Positions 7,838 to 15,966 of a DNA stretch of 64,000 bases are shown here, in pieces (position 1 is the stretch's first letter; each line of letters begins with the position of its first letter). This DNA comes from a virus: the IMG/VR virus record IMGVR_UViG_3300009157_000016, positions 44,378 to 108,377 of that record; one strand, written 5' to 3'. The position numbers and the translations under genes are program-made. Below the pieces are notes generated by a model. The model saw only the letters and a list, made by a program, of their open reading frames with translations. It had not been told where the DNA came from and made no database searches.

Positions 7838-8815
7838 CTAGGCCCGGTGGAGTTCCAGAACCAAGCCAATGGAAACGTAGAGGGGAGCGTACTTGGCGGA
7901 ATTGTCATAGGGCGTTGAGAAGCATTCGATGATCCTCAGCAGGCTCGCAGCGCGGCGGTGATCAGTCGTCTTGGCCGCCACCTTCGCCATGTAGTGGCAC
8001 GTAACGATGCGAATGCTTTCAGCGTCCTGATTGGCTTCCTCCATGTCCTTGCAGATGCGCATGGCGTCCTTCCATGTGCCCTTGGGCTTCATGAGGAACT
8101 GGCAGAAGTCATTGATTTCCTTCGTCTCACCGGCCAGCCTTAGCGCCTCACGCGCGTCGGTCACCGTTTCGCAGTACTCAACCTTCTCAAGGTAGGTCAA
8201 AGCCTGCCGTGGTGAGCCGCCGCTGTTCTCAGCAATCAGCTCTAGTATCTCATCCTCCACCTTGAGGTCCGCCTTGTCCATGACCTCGGCAAGGATGAGC
8301 AGAATTTCATCCTCACTGAGCGGCTTGAGATGGTAGTCAATGCACCGCGTCTTGATGGTGGCAGGAACCTTGCCGGGCAGCGTGGTGCAGAAGAACCAGT
8401 ACACGTGCTTGGGCGGTTCCTCCGTGGCCTTGAGAATGCTGTCCCATGCGTTGCTGGACAGCTTGTGGCACTCATCCACGATGATTCCTTTGACCGGACT
8501 GTCGCCAATTGCCCGGTAGTTGGCCTTCTGGACAATGCTGCGCATGGCGTCCACACCGGTATGCGTGGCAGCGTCCACGTCGAGGATGTTCGCCAGCGTG
8601 ATAGTGGCATCGTCGCTCTTGGCCCCAAGCAGGGCAAACTCGTTCGCCACAATGCGGGCAAGCGTCGTCTTGCCAAGGCCGGAGCCGCCCGTGAACAGGA
8701 AGGTGTGGGCACGCCCCTCCTTCACGACCTTGCGCAAGGACTTCACGACGGCGTCGTGTCCAATGACGTCCTTGAATACGTTCGGCCGATAGGCGGTGTG
8801 TAGTGACGTGCTCAT
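7838..8815 (-). CDS. DnaX-like clamp loader ATPase
   Basis: AAA+ clamp loader large subunit, 325 residues, similar to the ATPase part of DnaX or RFC small subunits. It has YRPNVFKDVIGHD, Walker A at 43-50 (GGSGLGKT), Walker B in GIIVDECHKLS near residue 110, sensor/arginine finger region IKTRC, and a lid domain with SGGSPRQALTYLEK. It would load the sliding clamp at 12046-13101. No separate small loader subunit was recognised nearby. ATGA overlap with the upstream gene. Confidence 0.9.
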   Translation of the reverse strand: MSTSLHTAYRPNVFKDVIGHDAVVKSLRKVVKEGRAHTFLFTGGSGLGKTTLARIVANEFALLGAKSDDATITLANILDVDAATHTGVDAMRSIVQKANYRAIGDSPVKGIIVDECHKLSSNAWDSILKATEEPPKHVYWFFCTTLPGKVPATIKTRCIDYHLKPLSEDEILLILAEVMDKADLKVEDEILELIAENSGGSPRQALTYLEKVEYCETVTDAREALRLAGETKEINDFCQFLMKPKGTWKDAMRICKDMEEANQDAESIRIVTCHYMAKVAAKTTDHRRAASLLRIIECFSTPYDNSAKYAPLYVSIGLVLELHRA

Positions 8816-9135
8816 CTTCGTTTATCCTTTCGCTTCCCCTGTTGGCTCATGTGAAATATACCGTTCGCACAGTCAGGGCGCTCCCCATTGCACGGCCTCC
8901 AGTAGATGTGTCCGCACAACGTACACTCAGTTGGCTTGTCACCGGGGAACGCTGGATACATCGTTCGGTGGTCACCGGCTTTGTACTCGGTCATGACCTC
9001 TATGGGTCCGTCGTCCAGCCTCACCCGCTGACGGTGCGGCGGCGGGGCGGGCTCAGGCAGTATCAGGTCATCTTCGTCAAGCCTGACCCGTTTGCGGGGC
9101 ACGACGGGCTCATCTAAACGCACTCGCTTTTTCAT
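8812..9135 (-). CDS. Zinc-ribbon-like protein with three N-terminal RVRL motifs
   Basis: A 107-residue protein. The first 47 residues contain three copies of the RVRLD peptide (KKRVRLDE, RKRVRLDE, RQRVRLDD) separated by acidic and Pro-rich linkers. A C-terminal part has CTLC followed by two spaced cysteines (ECTLCGHIYWRPCNGERPDC), likely a zinc site, and ends KRKDKRR. No family recognised. It sits between polymerase and clamp loader and is translationally coupled to the loader. Confidence 0.75.
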   Translation of the reverse strand: MKKRVRLDEPVVPRKRVRLDEDDLILPEPAPPPHRQRVRLDDGPIEVMTEYKAGDHRTMYPAFPGDKPTECTLCGHIYWRPCNGERPDCANGIFHMSQQGKRKDKRR

Positions 9136-9171
9136 CTGTTACCTCCATACGCCCCCGCAGGGCGCGGAGGC

Positions 9172-11889
9172 TTAGATACCCTGAGAATCGAATGACTTGT
9201 AGTTCTCGCTCCAGTACTTGCCCACGGGCTCAAGCTTGTTCCACTTCTTGCCAATGGACACTTCCACGCTCATAGGCACGTTGATGAAATCATACGGGAG
9301 CAGAAGCAGTTCGCGTGCCAAGTAGCTGATCTCATCTGCCAGTATGCTGTCCTTGTCAGGCATCATGAACGTCAGGTCGTCATGGATTTGCATGATGGGA
9401 TGACGGTAGCGGATCTTATGCTTGAGAGAGCTGCGGCTGATCCTCACCATGCCGTCGTTCACAATGTCAGCCGCCAAGGACTGGATGGGGCTGTTGTACA
9501 GTTCGTGTCGGCTCATGGGATAGTAGCGGCGGCGGCCGGTGAACGTTTCCACGTAACCCACGTCGTAGTAGGTCCGCATGGTCTCGTCCTGCCACTCCTT
9601 GAGGCCGGAGAACGTTTCCCAAAACTCCTCAAAGATGTCCTGCGCCACGTTGTCAGGCATGGCCTCGCCAAGGAAGGGTAGGAAGTAGCTGGCAACCGAC
9701 GGCTCAGCCGCACCAAAGATAACAGGGAACACCATCTTGTTCTTGACCAGTGAGCGCGCACCCTTCAATGCGTCCTCGTCATTCTTCCCCTGCTTCTCCT
9801 TAAAGTAGTCGAACAGCCACGGCCAGCGCTTGCCAATTTTGAGCGCCCATTCCTTGTGAACGTCGTATTCCTTCCACGTAGCACCGACCATGTTCTTGTC
9901 ATTGCAGAACATGCAGGCGGTACACCACTCCAACTGCCCAAAGTCCACGCTAACGAAGACGTGGCCTTCCAGCGCTTCAACTTGCTCCCTGATCCAAGCG
10001 TCCTTGTGCTTGGGCCAGTTCTGCATGTTGGGGTCGTCCGAACTGAGTCGGGCGGTGGTGGTGAAGGTCGTGTTGAAGGAAGTGTGGAGCTTGCCGTCGG
10101 GAAAGATGAGCGTGCCGTCAGGCAGGATCATCTGGTCGACGTACGTGCTCTTCATCTTCACTTTGTTGCGCAGCTTGATAATCAGCGGCGCAAGCGGATG
10201 GTCTATCTTCTCAAGGACGGCTTTGTCAACCTTCTCAGTGACTTTATCTGAGTCCTTTTTGTCCTTGACGAAGACCTCAGGCCGCTTTAGGTAGTCACGG
10301 AATATGGTAAGGACCTGCGGCTGCGACTCAGGATTGAATTCCCCTTTATGCTCACTGACATACTTCTTGACCACTTTGAGGCCAAGGATGTCATTTACGA
10401 TACCCTTGACTTCGTCTTCCAGCTTGCCTTGCAGGCGCTTGGCGGTCTTCTGGTTGATGGGGACGCCGTAGTGCTGCATGAGAGCCACCGCGCCCTGACG
10501 CGGCATGGCCATCTCATAGACATGCTCCTGCCTGATGTCCCTGATAAGCTTGTCCTGATGGAACCAGAGTTGCAGCGTGGCGCGCGTGTCAGCGCCATTG
10601 TAGATGAGGACCTGATCGTAGGGGCTTTTGCGCAGGTCCTTCTTGTCCAGCTTGAACTGGCTCTTGATGTCTATGCCGAAGTGCTGGCGTGTGAGGAAGC
10701 CTAGCTTTTGGTATTGCGAAGCGTGATCGTCCTGACCCTTCTCGTTTGGCCCTTTGCGGCCGTCAAGGATGTAGGCTTGGACCATTGTGTCTTCCCACGA
10801 GTTGTGGTGAACAATGTCTTCGCCAAAGTAGAAGATGTACCACTCCATCTCAAATGGAGAGTTGTGCGCAATCTTGGGGATGTCACGGCGGCGTATCAAC
10901 GCCTCAAGCCGGTCAAGGATCTTCTGCCGCTGCGCTTTGGACCAGTTGGCCTTGGGATGGTCGACTCCGAACGAAAACGTTCTTAGTTTTAGGTGCCTGT
11001 CATAGTAGGAAAAGGCGGCCGTCAGAATGATAGCGCCGGTGCGGTAGGGTCTGAGAGGCCACGTCTCAAGGTCGGTGGCGTAGCAGGCAACTCCTCTCTC
11101 AATGTCGTCGAACTCCCGCATCAGGGAGTCAAAGTCATCCTCGGGGCGCTCACCGCTGTAGGTGTTGACGTCCTTCTTGACAGTCTGCTGAGTCCATACT
11201 TCCGGCCACGGCGGATCGTCGTCCATGAACCGCCATATCTGCTCAAAGTCCAGCTTCCACGCGCCACCTACTCGGCCGTTCAGCGGGCGTCTGTCATCCT
11301 TGGCCGACCGCAGGACGTAGGCAGGGTGATTGGTGGGGAAGAACCAGCACTCATGCTTTCCAATGGTGACCGCAAAGAAGCGGCCCCGCATACCTTGCAT
11401 GTCTTTCGTGCCAAGCATCCACTGCAAGGCTGGGATGCCAAGGCCCACGATCAGCTTGGGGGCAGCTTCCTCAATGGCGGCGGTGACGTAGCCGCGACAG
11501 CACTCCTGCTCAATCCACTCCGGCGGCCGTATCTTACCCTCAGCGTTTTTGGGGAAGTGCCTGACTGTGTTCCCGTAACCGCAGTTGTCATAGTATTCGT
11601 TGGGGATCATGGACTTGAGAAGCTTGCCTGACTTCCCAATGAACGGTACGCCCTCCTGTTCCTCCTGCGGACCCGGTGCCTCACCTAGGAAGAAAATGTC
11701 GCATCTGCGTGGTACGTCTTCACGGACCTCATTGCCGGCACGTGAGAGGGGGCAAGCGCGACAGCCTAGGCGTTGCAGCGTTTCCGAGCTTTGCTTCGTT
11801 TGCTGGCCTACCGAAGACCGGCGGGGGCCGGTTTTGTCGGCGCCCTTTTTCGCGTTCGCCTTATCTGCTTTCTGGTAGAAGAAGCCCAT
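9172..11889 (-). CDS. Uracil-DNA glycosylase (family 4-like) fused to family A DNA polymerase
   Basis: Replicative polymerase, 905 residues. The N-terminal third resembles family 4 UDG: CRACPLS cysteines, GEAPGPQEEQEGVPFIG near 68, paired cysteines, NHPAY near 186. A 3'-5' exonuclease domain follows (DLET near 271, a HNSPFEMEW block, YNGADTRATL). Polymerase motifs are A VDFGQLE near 645, B RSLVKNKMVFPVIFG near 710, and C IHDDL near 833. The start at 11889 overlaps the previous stop (TGATG). The fusion would couple uracil recognition to synthesis; whether the glycosylase site is active cannot be told by eye. Confidence 0.92.
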   Translation of the reverse strand: MGFFYQKADKANAKKGADKTGPRRSSVGQQTKQSSETLQRLGCRACPLSRAGNEVREDVPRRCDIFFLGEAPGPQEEQEGVPFIGKSGKLLKSMIPNEYYDNCGYGNTVRHFPKNAEGKIRPPEWIEQECCRGYVTAAIEEAAPKLIVGLGIPALQWMLGTKDMQGMRGRFFAVTIGKHECWFFPTNHPAYVLRSAKDDRRPLNGRVGGAWKLDFEQIWRFMDDDPPWPEVWTQQTVKKDVNTYSGERPEDDFDSLMREFDDIERGVACYATDLETWPLRPYRTGAIILTAAFSYYDRHLKLRTFSFGVDHPKANWSKAQRQKILDRLEALIRRRDIPKIAHNSPFEMEWYIFYFGEDIVHHNSWEDTMVQAYILDGRKGPNEKGQDDHASQYQKLGFLTRQHFGIDIKSQFKLDKKDLRKSPYDQVLIYNGADTRATLQLWFHQDKLIRDIRQEHVYEMAMPRQGAVALMQHYGVPINQKTAKRLQGKLEDEVKGIVNDILGLKVVKKYVSEHKGEFNPESQPQVLTIFRDYLKRPEVFVKDKKDSDKVTEKVDKAVLEKIDHPLAPLIIKLRNKVKMKSTYVDQMILPDGTLIFPDGKLHTSFNTTFTTTARLSSDDPNMQNWPKHKDAWIREQVEALEGHVFVSVDFGQLEWCTACMFCNDKNMVGATWKEYDVHKEWALKIGKRWPWLFDYFKEKQGKNDEDALKGARSLVKNKMVFPVIFGAAEPSVASYFLPFLGEAMPDNVAQDIFEEFWETFSGLKEWQDETMRTYYDVGYVETFTGRRRYYPMSRHELYNSPIQSLAADIVNDGMVRISRSSLKHKIRYRHPIMQIHDDLTFMMPDKDSILADEISYLARELLLLPYDFINVPMSVEVSIGKKWNKLEPVGKYWSENYKSFDSQGI

Positions 11890-12044
11890 CACTTTTCCGC
11901 TTTGAGTTGGTCGAGTCGCTTGCGGCATGTGGCAAGCAAGTCACGGTTCGCGAAGTCACCGTGACGCTTGAGTTCTGCCTCCTGCACCGCCAGCATGACG
12001 TCGACGATTTCGATCAGGGCGTTAACCTTCTGCACATCCGGCAT
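11889..12044 (-). CDS. Small helical hypothetical protein
   Basis: A 51-residue helical, charged protein (ALIEIVDVMLAVQEAELKRH core). It has a GGAG ribosome site and its TGA overlaps the polymerase ATG. It lies between the sliding clamp and the polymerase genes, so it may be a small replisome accessory, by context only. Confidence 0.65.
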   Translation of the reverse strand: MPDVQKVNALIEIVDVMLAVQEAELKRHGDFANRDLLATCRKRLDQLKAEK

Positions 12045-12045
12045 G

Positions 12046-13101
12046 TCAGTCTCCGAAGTTGGACAAGATTTGGAAGAGGTCCGCCCCCTTCCGGTAGACC
12101 GTGAAGCCTTCCAGCACGGCCATCTCTGAGCATACGTCAATGCTGCGCGCCATCAAAGCCGCGTTGACCTTGATCTCGACGTCTGGATGATCCCCTTGAA
12201 GGTTGACCAGATCGCGCACCTCGCCCATGTCGGTGTTCGTGTATAGGCGCATCCGGCCTTCCTTGATGCTGATCTCAGTGGGCTGCGATTTGGGCTCAGC
12301 CACGACACGCGCCCGGCTCAGAGCGTGCTCAAGTCCTTTGGGGACCTTCATCCACGGGATCTCATCCCGCGTGGTCTTTTCGACCCACATGGCGTGGTCC
12401 ACCGGGTCTTCTGGTTTGATGACGCGGCCGTAGACCTTGTAGTCCTTCTCAAGCTCGGCCAACACCCATTCGTCAGAAGCGTGCAGCCGGCCGTTCATGG
12501 ACTTGTCGCTCTTGCAAATGCGCAGGACCGACTCGCAGAAGGAGTTGGGCATGACGAAGCTGTGCGGGTCGTTGTAGTTGGCTCCGTCGATCAGGTAGTG
12601 CGTGAGGCTGTCTGAGTCGCAGGAGTAGAAGCTGATCCCGTCACCGGTATCCAACGTGATGCCCATGAGCGCCTGTTGGCTGCTGTCCTTGCTGGTCGTG
12701 GTGAGGCAAATTTCCATCGCCTCAATCAGGCTGTCATCCAGGTCCAGCACCACGTCCCACGACTCGTCAGACGGTTCTTTGAACAGGAACTCTGACTCTG
12801 GCAAGTAGGGCAGGCGCATCTTGGACCGGCCGGCAATGAACACGACTTCGTGTTGCTGGTCGTCGAACTCAATCTCCACTTCCTCGGTGCGGCAGTTGCG
12901 CAGCAAGCCGAGCATGGTGTCGCCGTGGCAGGCGAAGGGCGCTACGCCGGACGTGCATTTGGCCACGATGCCTAGGTGGTCGTCCGTCGCGTACAGGGTG
13001 TCCCCTGTGAACACGAAGTTCTGGTAGACGGGAACCAAGTCCTGATCGGCCAAGGCGGGCTTGATCAGTTCCAACATCGTGACCAGTGCTTTGCGTCTCA
13101 T
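12046..13101 (-). CDS. DNA sliding clamp (DnaN-like)
   Basis: A 351-residue protein with the size and pattern of a bacterial beta clamp: an N-terminal LIKPALADQDLVPVYQNFVF helix and strand, YATDDHLGIVAK, a middle with regular beta-alpha units, and a C-terminal VEIKVNAALMARSIDVCSEM block. It would ring DNA and tether the fused polymerase; the matching AAA+ loader is at 7838-8815. Identification is by overall pattern; there is no short diagnostic motif for clamps. Its ATG overlaps the stop of the HNH gene. Confidence 0.7.
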   Translation of the reverse strand: MRRKALVTMLELIKPALADQDLVPVYQNFVFTGDTLYATDDHLGIVAKCTSGVAPFACHGDTMLGLLRNCRTEEVEIEFDDQQHEVVFIAGRSKMRLPYLPESEFLFKEPSDESWDVVLDLDDSLIEAMEICLTTTSKDSSQQALMGITLDTGDGISFYSCDSDSLTHYLIDGANYNDPHSFVMPNSFCESVLRICKSDKSMNGRLHASDEWVLAELEKDYKVYGRVIKPEDPVDHAMWVEKTTRDEIPWMKVPKGLEHALSRARVVAEPKSQPTEISIKEGRMRLYTNTDMGEVRDLVNLQGDHPDVEIKVNAALMARSIDVCSEMAVLEGFTVYRKGADLFQILSNFGD

Positions 13102-13541
13102 AGCCTCACCCTTCTTGCTAGTTTCCAACGGCGCTTGGCCGATTGCTGCATCTTTGCGATAGATTCGGATGTGTGCCGCGTACCATACCTTATGTGACCT
13201 ATACCTTTCTGCGTGACGCCGGAGTGACCCTTCTGAGATTTATGTTTGGCGTGACAAGAAGGATAGAGTTGATTCTGACTGTTGGTTCCATCAAGTAAGT
13301 GCGCGGCGTTGCAGCACGGATGAAATTCGCAGTCATGGAGAACCATTCTTGGCCATGCTGGCACGTAACCGTTCTCTAAGAAGAACGCCACGCGATGGGC
13401 AGTGTACTGTATGCTGTGACGAACTGAGAATACTCCATGCCCACTGGTTTGCGTTCCGCCTAACCAAGGCCAGCATTCGTCGGGGCCGCGTCGGTCAACT
13501 TTGGACCAGAAGCGCGCTATGTCTTTAGCGCTGAGGATCAT
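13098..13541 (-). CDS. HNH endonuclease with C-terminal RVRL
   Basis: Probable homing endonuclease, 147 residues. An HNH_3-type core is visible (VLHDCEFHPCCNAAHLLDGT, with N and H of the third element), after an N-terminal FWSKVDRRGPDECWPWLG block seen in many phage HNH proteins. The C-terminus has a DNA-binding repeat-like GTRHTSESIAKMQ and ends KLARRVRL, the peptide shared with unrelated proteins here. ATGA overlaps on both sides. Confidence 0.85.
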   Translation of the reverse strand: MILSAKDIARFWSKVDRRGPDECWPWLGGTQTSGHGVFSVRHSIQYTAHRVAFFLENGYVPAWPRMVLHDCEFHPCCNAAHLLDGTNSQNQLYPSCHAKHKSQKGHSGVTQKGIGHIRYGTRHTSESIAKMQQSAKRRWKLARRVRL

Positions 13542-14422
13542 TCTGGCTTCCTGAAAATCAAAAGGTGCTCGTGTCTCGGCACGAGCTTCTTACCGCGCCA
13601 TGCGTTGCCTGCTCTCTTGGCGGCGCTGGCGAAGTTTTTGGACAGGATAATGTCCTGCCAAAACAGGAAGCCTGCTTCACGGAAGTTCTCAACGGTATGG
13701 CTGCGGAAGTCGACCAGCTCCCCGGTCTTGTCACGGAAGTTGCCGACCACAATGCAGACGAACGCTCCCGGCTTCATGAGCGGCCAATGCGCGTAGGCGC
13801 ACAGCATCATGGAAGCGTTGAATTCTGCGTAAGAGATGGAGTTTGAGACATCGTCCCGCTGTTCGCTATACACCTCGAGATCAAAATAAGGGGGACAGGT
13901 GACAGCACAGTCAAAATCAGACTCGTCGATATCAAGATAGCGAGCGTCATCAAGGTGGTAATGCACGCGGTCAAGATTAAGGTCGGCGATAACCTTTTCG
14001 TTCTCATCTAACTGCTCCTGCCTGACGTCTACCCCGTGGTAGATGTGGCCCATGAGGGAAGCGGCTATGGCACGGGGCGGCCCGCCGCAGAAGGCGTCAA
14101 GGACCTTCGCCCTGCGCTCCTTGCCAGCGTAGCGTAGGTAAATCCATTCAGCCAAGGGAAGGGGGAACACGCTGTACGTGCCGGTGTAGACGCTGTCATG
14201 GTCAGCCCGGAACTTCTCAGCGCGTTCCCCGGTGTGGCCGTCCTCGTCAGTGACGCGACGCCAATCCCGCACGCGGCGCTTGATAGCCTCATCCACGTGC
14301 CAGATAGTCATGCTGGTCGAGAAGTCGAGCGTGGGGCGGACATACCCTTGCTTGAAGTCGGTCAGGGTCGGCCGAGTGATTTCCCGCACGCGGCCGTCAG
14401 GGAGAGTCTTCTTAAATAACAT
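13538..14422 (-). CDS. DNA methyltransferase (N6A/N4C type)
   Basis: A 294-residue SAM-dependent DNA methyltransferase. Motif I is VLDAFCGGPPRAIAAS with the SAM-binding GVDVRQEQLDEN strand after it; motif IV is TCPPYFDLEVYS, the (S/T/D)PPY amino-methyltransferase signature in a T-C-P-P-Y form. It would methylate adenine N6 or cytosine N4, protecting phage DNA or marking it. It is flanked directly by two HNH endonuclease genes. Specificity cannot be read from sequence. Confidence 0.8.
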   Translation of the reverse strand: MLFKKTLPDGRVREITRPTLTDFKQGYVRPTLDFSTSMTIWHVDEAIKRRVRDWRRVTDEDGHTGERAEKFRADHDSVYTGTYSVFPLPLAEWIYLRYAGKERRAKVLDAFCGGPPRAIAASLMGHIYHGVDVRQEQLDENEKVIADLNLDRVHYHLDDARYLDIDESDFDCAVTCPPYFDLEVYSEQRDDVSNSISYAEFNASMMLCAYAHWPLMKPGAFVCIVVGNFRDKTGELVDFRSHTVENFREAGFLFWQDIILSKNFASAAKRAGNAWRGKKLVPRHEHLLIFRKPE

Positions 14423-14801
14423 TCTGGCTACTCCTGTAACCCATGCGGCGGTTCAGCACGTGGTAGGCGTGTTCGATGTTCTTGCCGTGAGTTCCCCATT
14501 CAAGGTTATCCTCACAGTTATTCGACCGGTCGCCGTCGTCGCTCTTATGATTGACTTCGTGATCTGGACTCGGAGGGGGACCGTGAAAGGCTGTGCAGAC
14601 GAGAACGTGAACAAGGAATTGCTTCGTCACTCCGTTCTTGCTGAGCACGACAGGTACATACCCACCCTTGCGTGGACGCAGACTTAGCAATTTGCCAGCC
14701 TGCGTCCCGATAGCTTGGCGGTCGCGCCGCACGCGCCCAAGACTGGAAACGCTGTACCAGCCTTCGTAGCCGACCACTGGCTTCCAGACTTCACGGCGCA
14801 T
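14412..14801 (-). CDS. NUMOD4-HNH homing endonuclease
   Basis: A 129-residue protein that opens with a NUMOD4 motif (EVWKPVVGYEGWYSVSSLGRV) and then an HNH_3 core (EVNHKSDDGDRSNNCEDNLEW) ending in THGKNIEHAY. This is a classic free-standing homing endonuclease architecture in phages. It overlaps the methyltransferase start by 11 bases. The start at 14801 is chosen because NUMOD4 begins there; the upstream in-frame extension is not protein-like. Confidence 0.85.
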   Translation of the reverse strand: MRREVWKPVVGYEGWYSVSSLGRVRRDRQAIGTQAGKLLSLRPRKGGYVPVVLSKNGVTKQFLVHVLVCTAFHGPPPSPDHEVNHKSDDGDRSNNCEDNLEWGTHGKNIEHAYHVLNRRMGYRSSQNVI

Positions 14802-14812
14802 GACTGGCTCGC

Positions 14813-15070
14813 TTATGTAAGAGCGATGGGGGCGACGGCGGTAGTGCGGAGTTCGTGCTCCCGCGTGTAGGCCACCGCCTGTGCAAAGATGTCGGCTGCC
14901 CAAGCGTCAACCGTCTCCGCGTCCGTGAGCGGCTGGCCGTCCACCCCCGGTCCATACTTGATGCGGTGCGCGGCTACGAACCGTCCAAGGTCGGTAGCGT
15001 TGACAGTCTTGGTGACCGTCCTTCTGGTTGCCGGCGTCCCGCCGTTCACGTCAATGCTAATCGTCGCCAT
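14813..15070 (-). CDS. Hypothetical protein
   Basis: An 85-residue protein of unknown function; it opens with a beta-like TISIDVNGG stretch and has a helical C-terminal half. A GGAGGC-type ribosome site lies upstream, directly after the stop of the Cys-rich gene. No motif seen. Confidence 0.6.
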   Translation of the reverse strand: MATISIDVNGGTPATRRTVTKTVNATDLGRFVAAHRIKYGPGVDGQPLTDAETVDAWAADIFAQAVAYTREHELRTTAVAPIALT

Positions 15071-15071
15071 G

Positions 15072-15584
15072 TCAGCCTCCTTTCAGGCTATCCTCACGCC
15101 GCATCATCTGGTCGTAGATGCGGGTGTCCATGTTCATCCAGCGGTCACCGCCACCCCGATCAAGATGATTGGATAGGACGGCAGTGTCGTTGGAACCAAA
15201 CAAGGCTTCAAGGCTGCCTGCGAACACCACATACGCCGGCTCACCACGTTCCTTGTCGTAGCATGGTAGCAGCTTGTAGCGGTTCCGGACAACCAGTGTT
15301 CCGGAACGGTTTAGCATGAACGGGCTGACGATGCATCCGAGGGGGCGTTCGGGCAACCGCCAGAGGCCGCATAGGTGCCCCGCTGTCTTGGCCGGACAAA
15401 GGCGACAACCGGGCTCTGGCTGTATGAAGCCGCCACGAGCTTTGATGCCTATGCGGTGCAGCCTGCGGGCCTCAGACGGGCTCACGTGAACGCGGATGCC
15501 AGTGGGGCTCGTAGGGGCGTCGCAGCATTTGGCCGTGCAGCCCTTCTTGGCGATGCACTCTGGGCCGCATTGGATGAAACGCAA
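15072..15584 (-). CDS. Cys-rich hypothetical protein
   Basis: About 171 residues with clustered cysteines: CGPECIAKKGCTAKCCDAP near the N-terminus, then GCRLCPAKTAGHLC and LGCIVSPF. The pattern recalls YkgJ-type metal or Fe-S binding proteins, though the family is not certain. The frame is open up to 15647, but a strong hairpin at 15595-15624 lies there, so I place the start (TTG) downstream of it; the start remains uncertain. Confidence 0.55.
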   Translation of the reverse strand: MRFIQCGPECIAKKGCTAKCCDAPTSPTGIRVHVSPSEARRLHRIGIKARGGFIQPEPGCRLCPAKTAGHLCGLWRLPERPLGCIVSPFMLNRSGTLVVRNRYKLLPCYDKERGEPAYVVFAGSLEALFGSNDTAVLSNHLDRGGGDRWMNMDTRIYDQMMRREDSLKGG

Positions 15585-15594
15585 CCGACAAGAA

Positions 15595-15624
15595 GGGGCG
15601 GACACCCTTACAGGAGTCCGCCCC
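15595..15624 (-). terminator. Hairpin, likely terminator
   Basis: Perfect 9-bp stem GGGGCGGAC/GTCCGCCCC around a 12-base loop, just after the stop of the gene at 15649-15879 on the minus strand. No long T run, so it could also be an RNA-processing or stabilising hairpin. Confidence 0.5.
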
Positions 15625-15648
15625 GGTTGCGCGAAGAGTCCGCGCAAC

Positions 15649-15879
15649 TCAGTCCCGTTCGCGGTCGCGGTCGTTGTCGTTGTCGCCGGCGTCCTCGTCC
15701 TCGGTGATGGCGTCTTCGTCCCACCAGTTCTCGCAGGGCGTGCCGGTGCCGTCGGCGTAGCGGATCAGGTACTTGTTGTCGGCGCTGAGATACTCGGCGC
15801 GGCCAATGACGACGCCTTTGATCTCGATGTTGTCCTCGAAGATCACTTTGGCTTCGAGGTCGTACTTGAACTTCGCCAT
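15649..15879 (-). CDS. Small hypothetical protein with acidic/charged tail
   Basis: A 76-residue protein: a beta-rich SH3-like front (YDLEAKVIFEDNIEIKGVV, then DNKYLIRYADG) and a mixed Asp/Asn/Arg tail ending DRDRERD, echoing in miniature the SSB and 15967 proteins nearby. SD GGAG before the ATG at 15879. Isolated by hairpins on both sides, so probably its own transcript. Function unknown. Confidence 0.65.
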   Translation of the reverse strand: MAKFKYDLEAKVIFEDNIEIKGVVIGRAEYLSADNKYLIRYADGTGTPCENWWDEDAITEDEDAGDNDNDRDRERD

Positions 15880-15910
15880 TTCAACTCCTGTTGGTTGTGG
15901 CTGCATGATG

Positions 15911-15920
15911 ACTATACGCA
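15911..15920 (-). promoter_or_regulatory. GTATA-type candidate promoter
   Basis: TGCGTATAGT on the minus strand between the terminator at 15922-15947 and the gene starting at 15879, 32 bases before its ATG. One of about nine similarly placed GTATA sites in this window; no convincing -35 element seen. Confidence 0.35.
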
Positions 15921-15921
15921 A

Positions 15922-15947
15922 ACGGCCAGCCTTCGCAGGCTGGCCGT
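15922..15947 (-). terminator. Terminator of the mixed-charge protein gene
   Basis: Perfect 10-bp stem ACGGCCAGCC/GGCTGGCCGT with a 6-base loop, 20 bases after the stop of the gene at 15967 and followed on the minus strand by TTTGC. Confidence 0.7.
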
Positions 15948-15966
15948 CAGTTTCCTGGAAGGTCGA

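Noticed and set aside
13098-13115. RVRL as a mere by-product of a ribosome site plus ATGA overlap (AGGGTGAGGCTATGA)
   Set aside because: Fits the HNH gene, but the other carriers end in TAA or TAG, or have the peptide at the N-terminus, with different codons.
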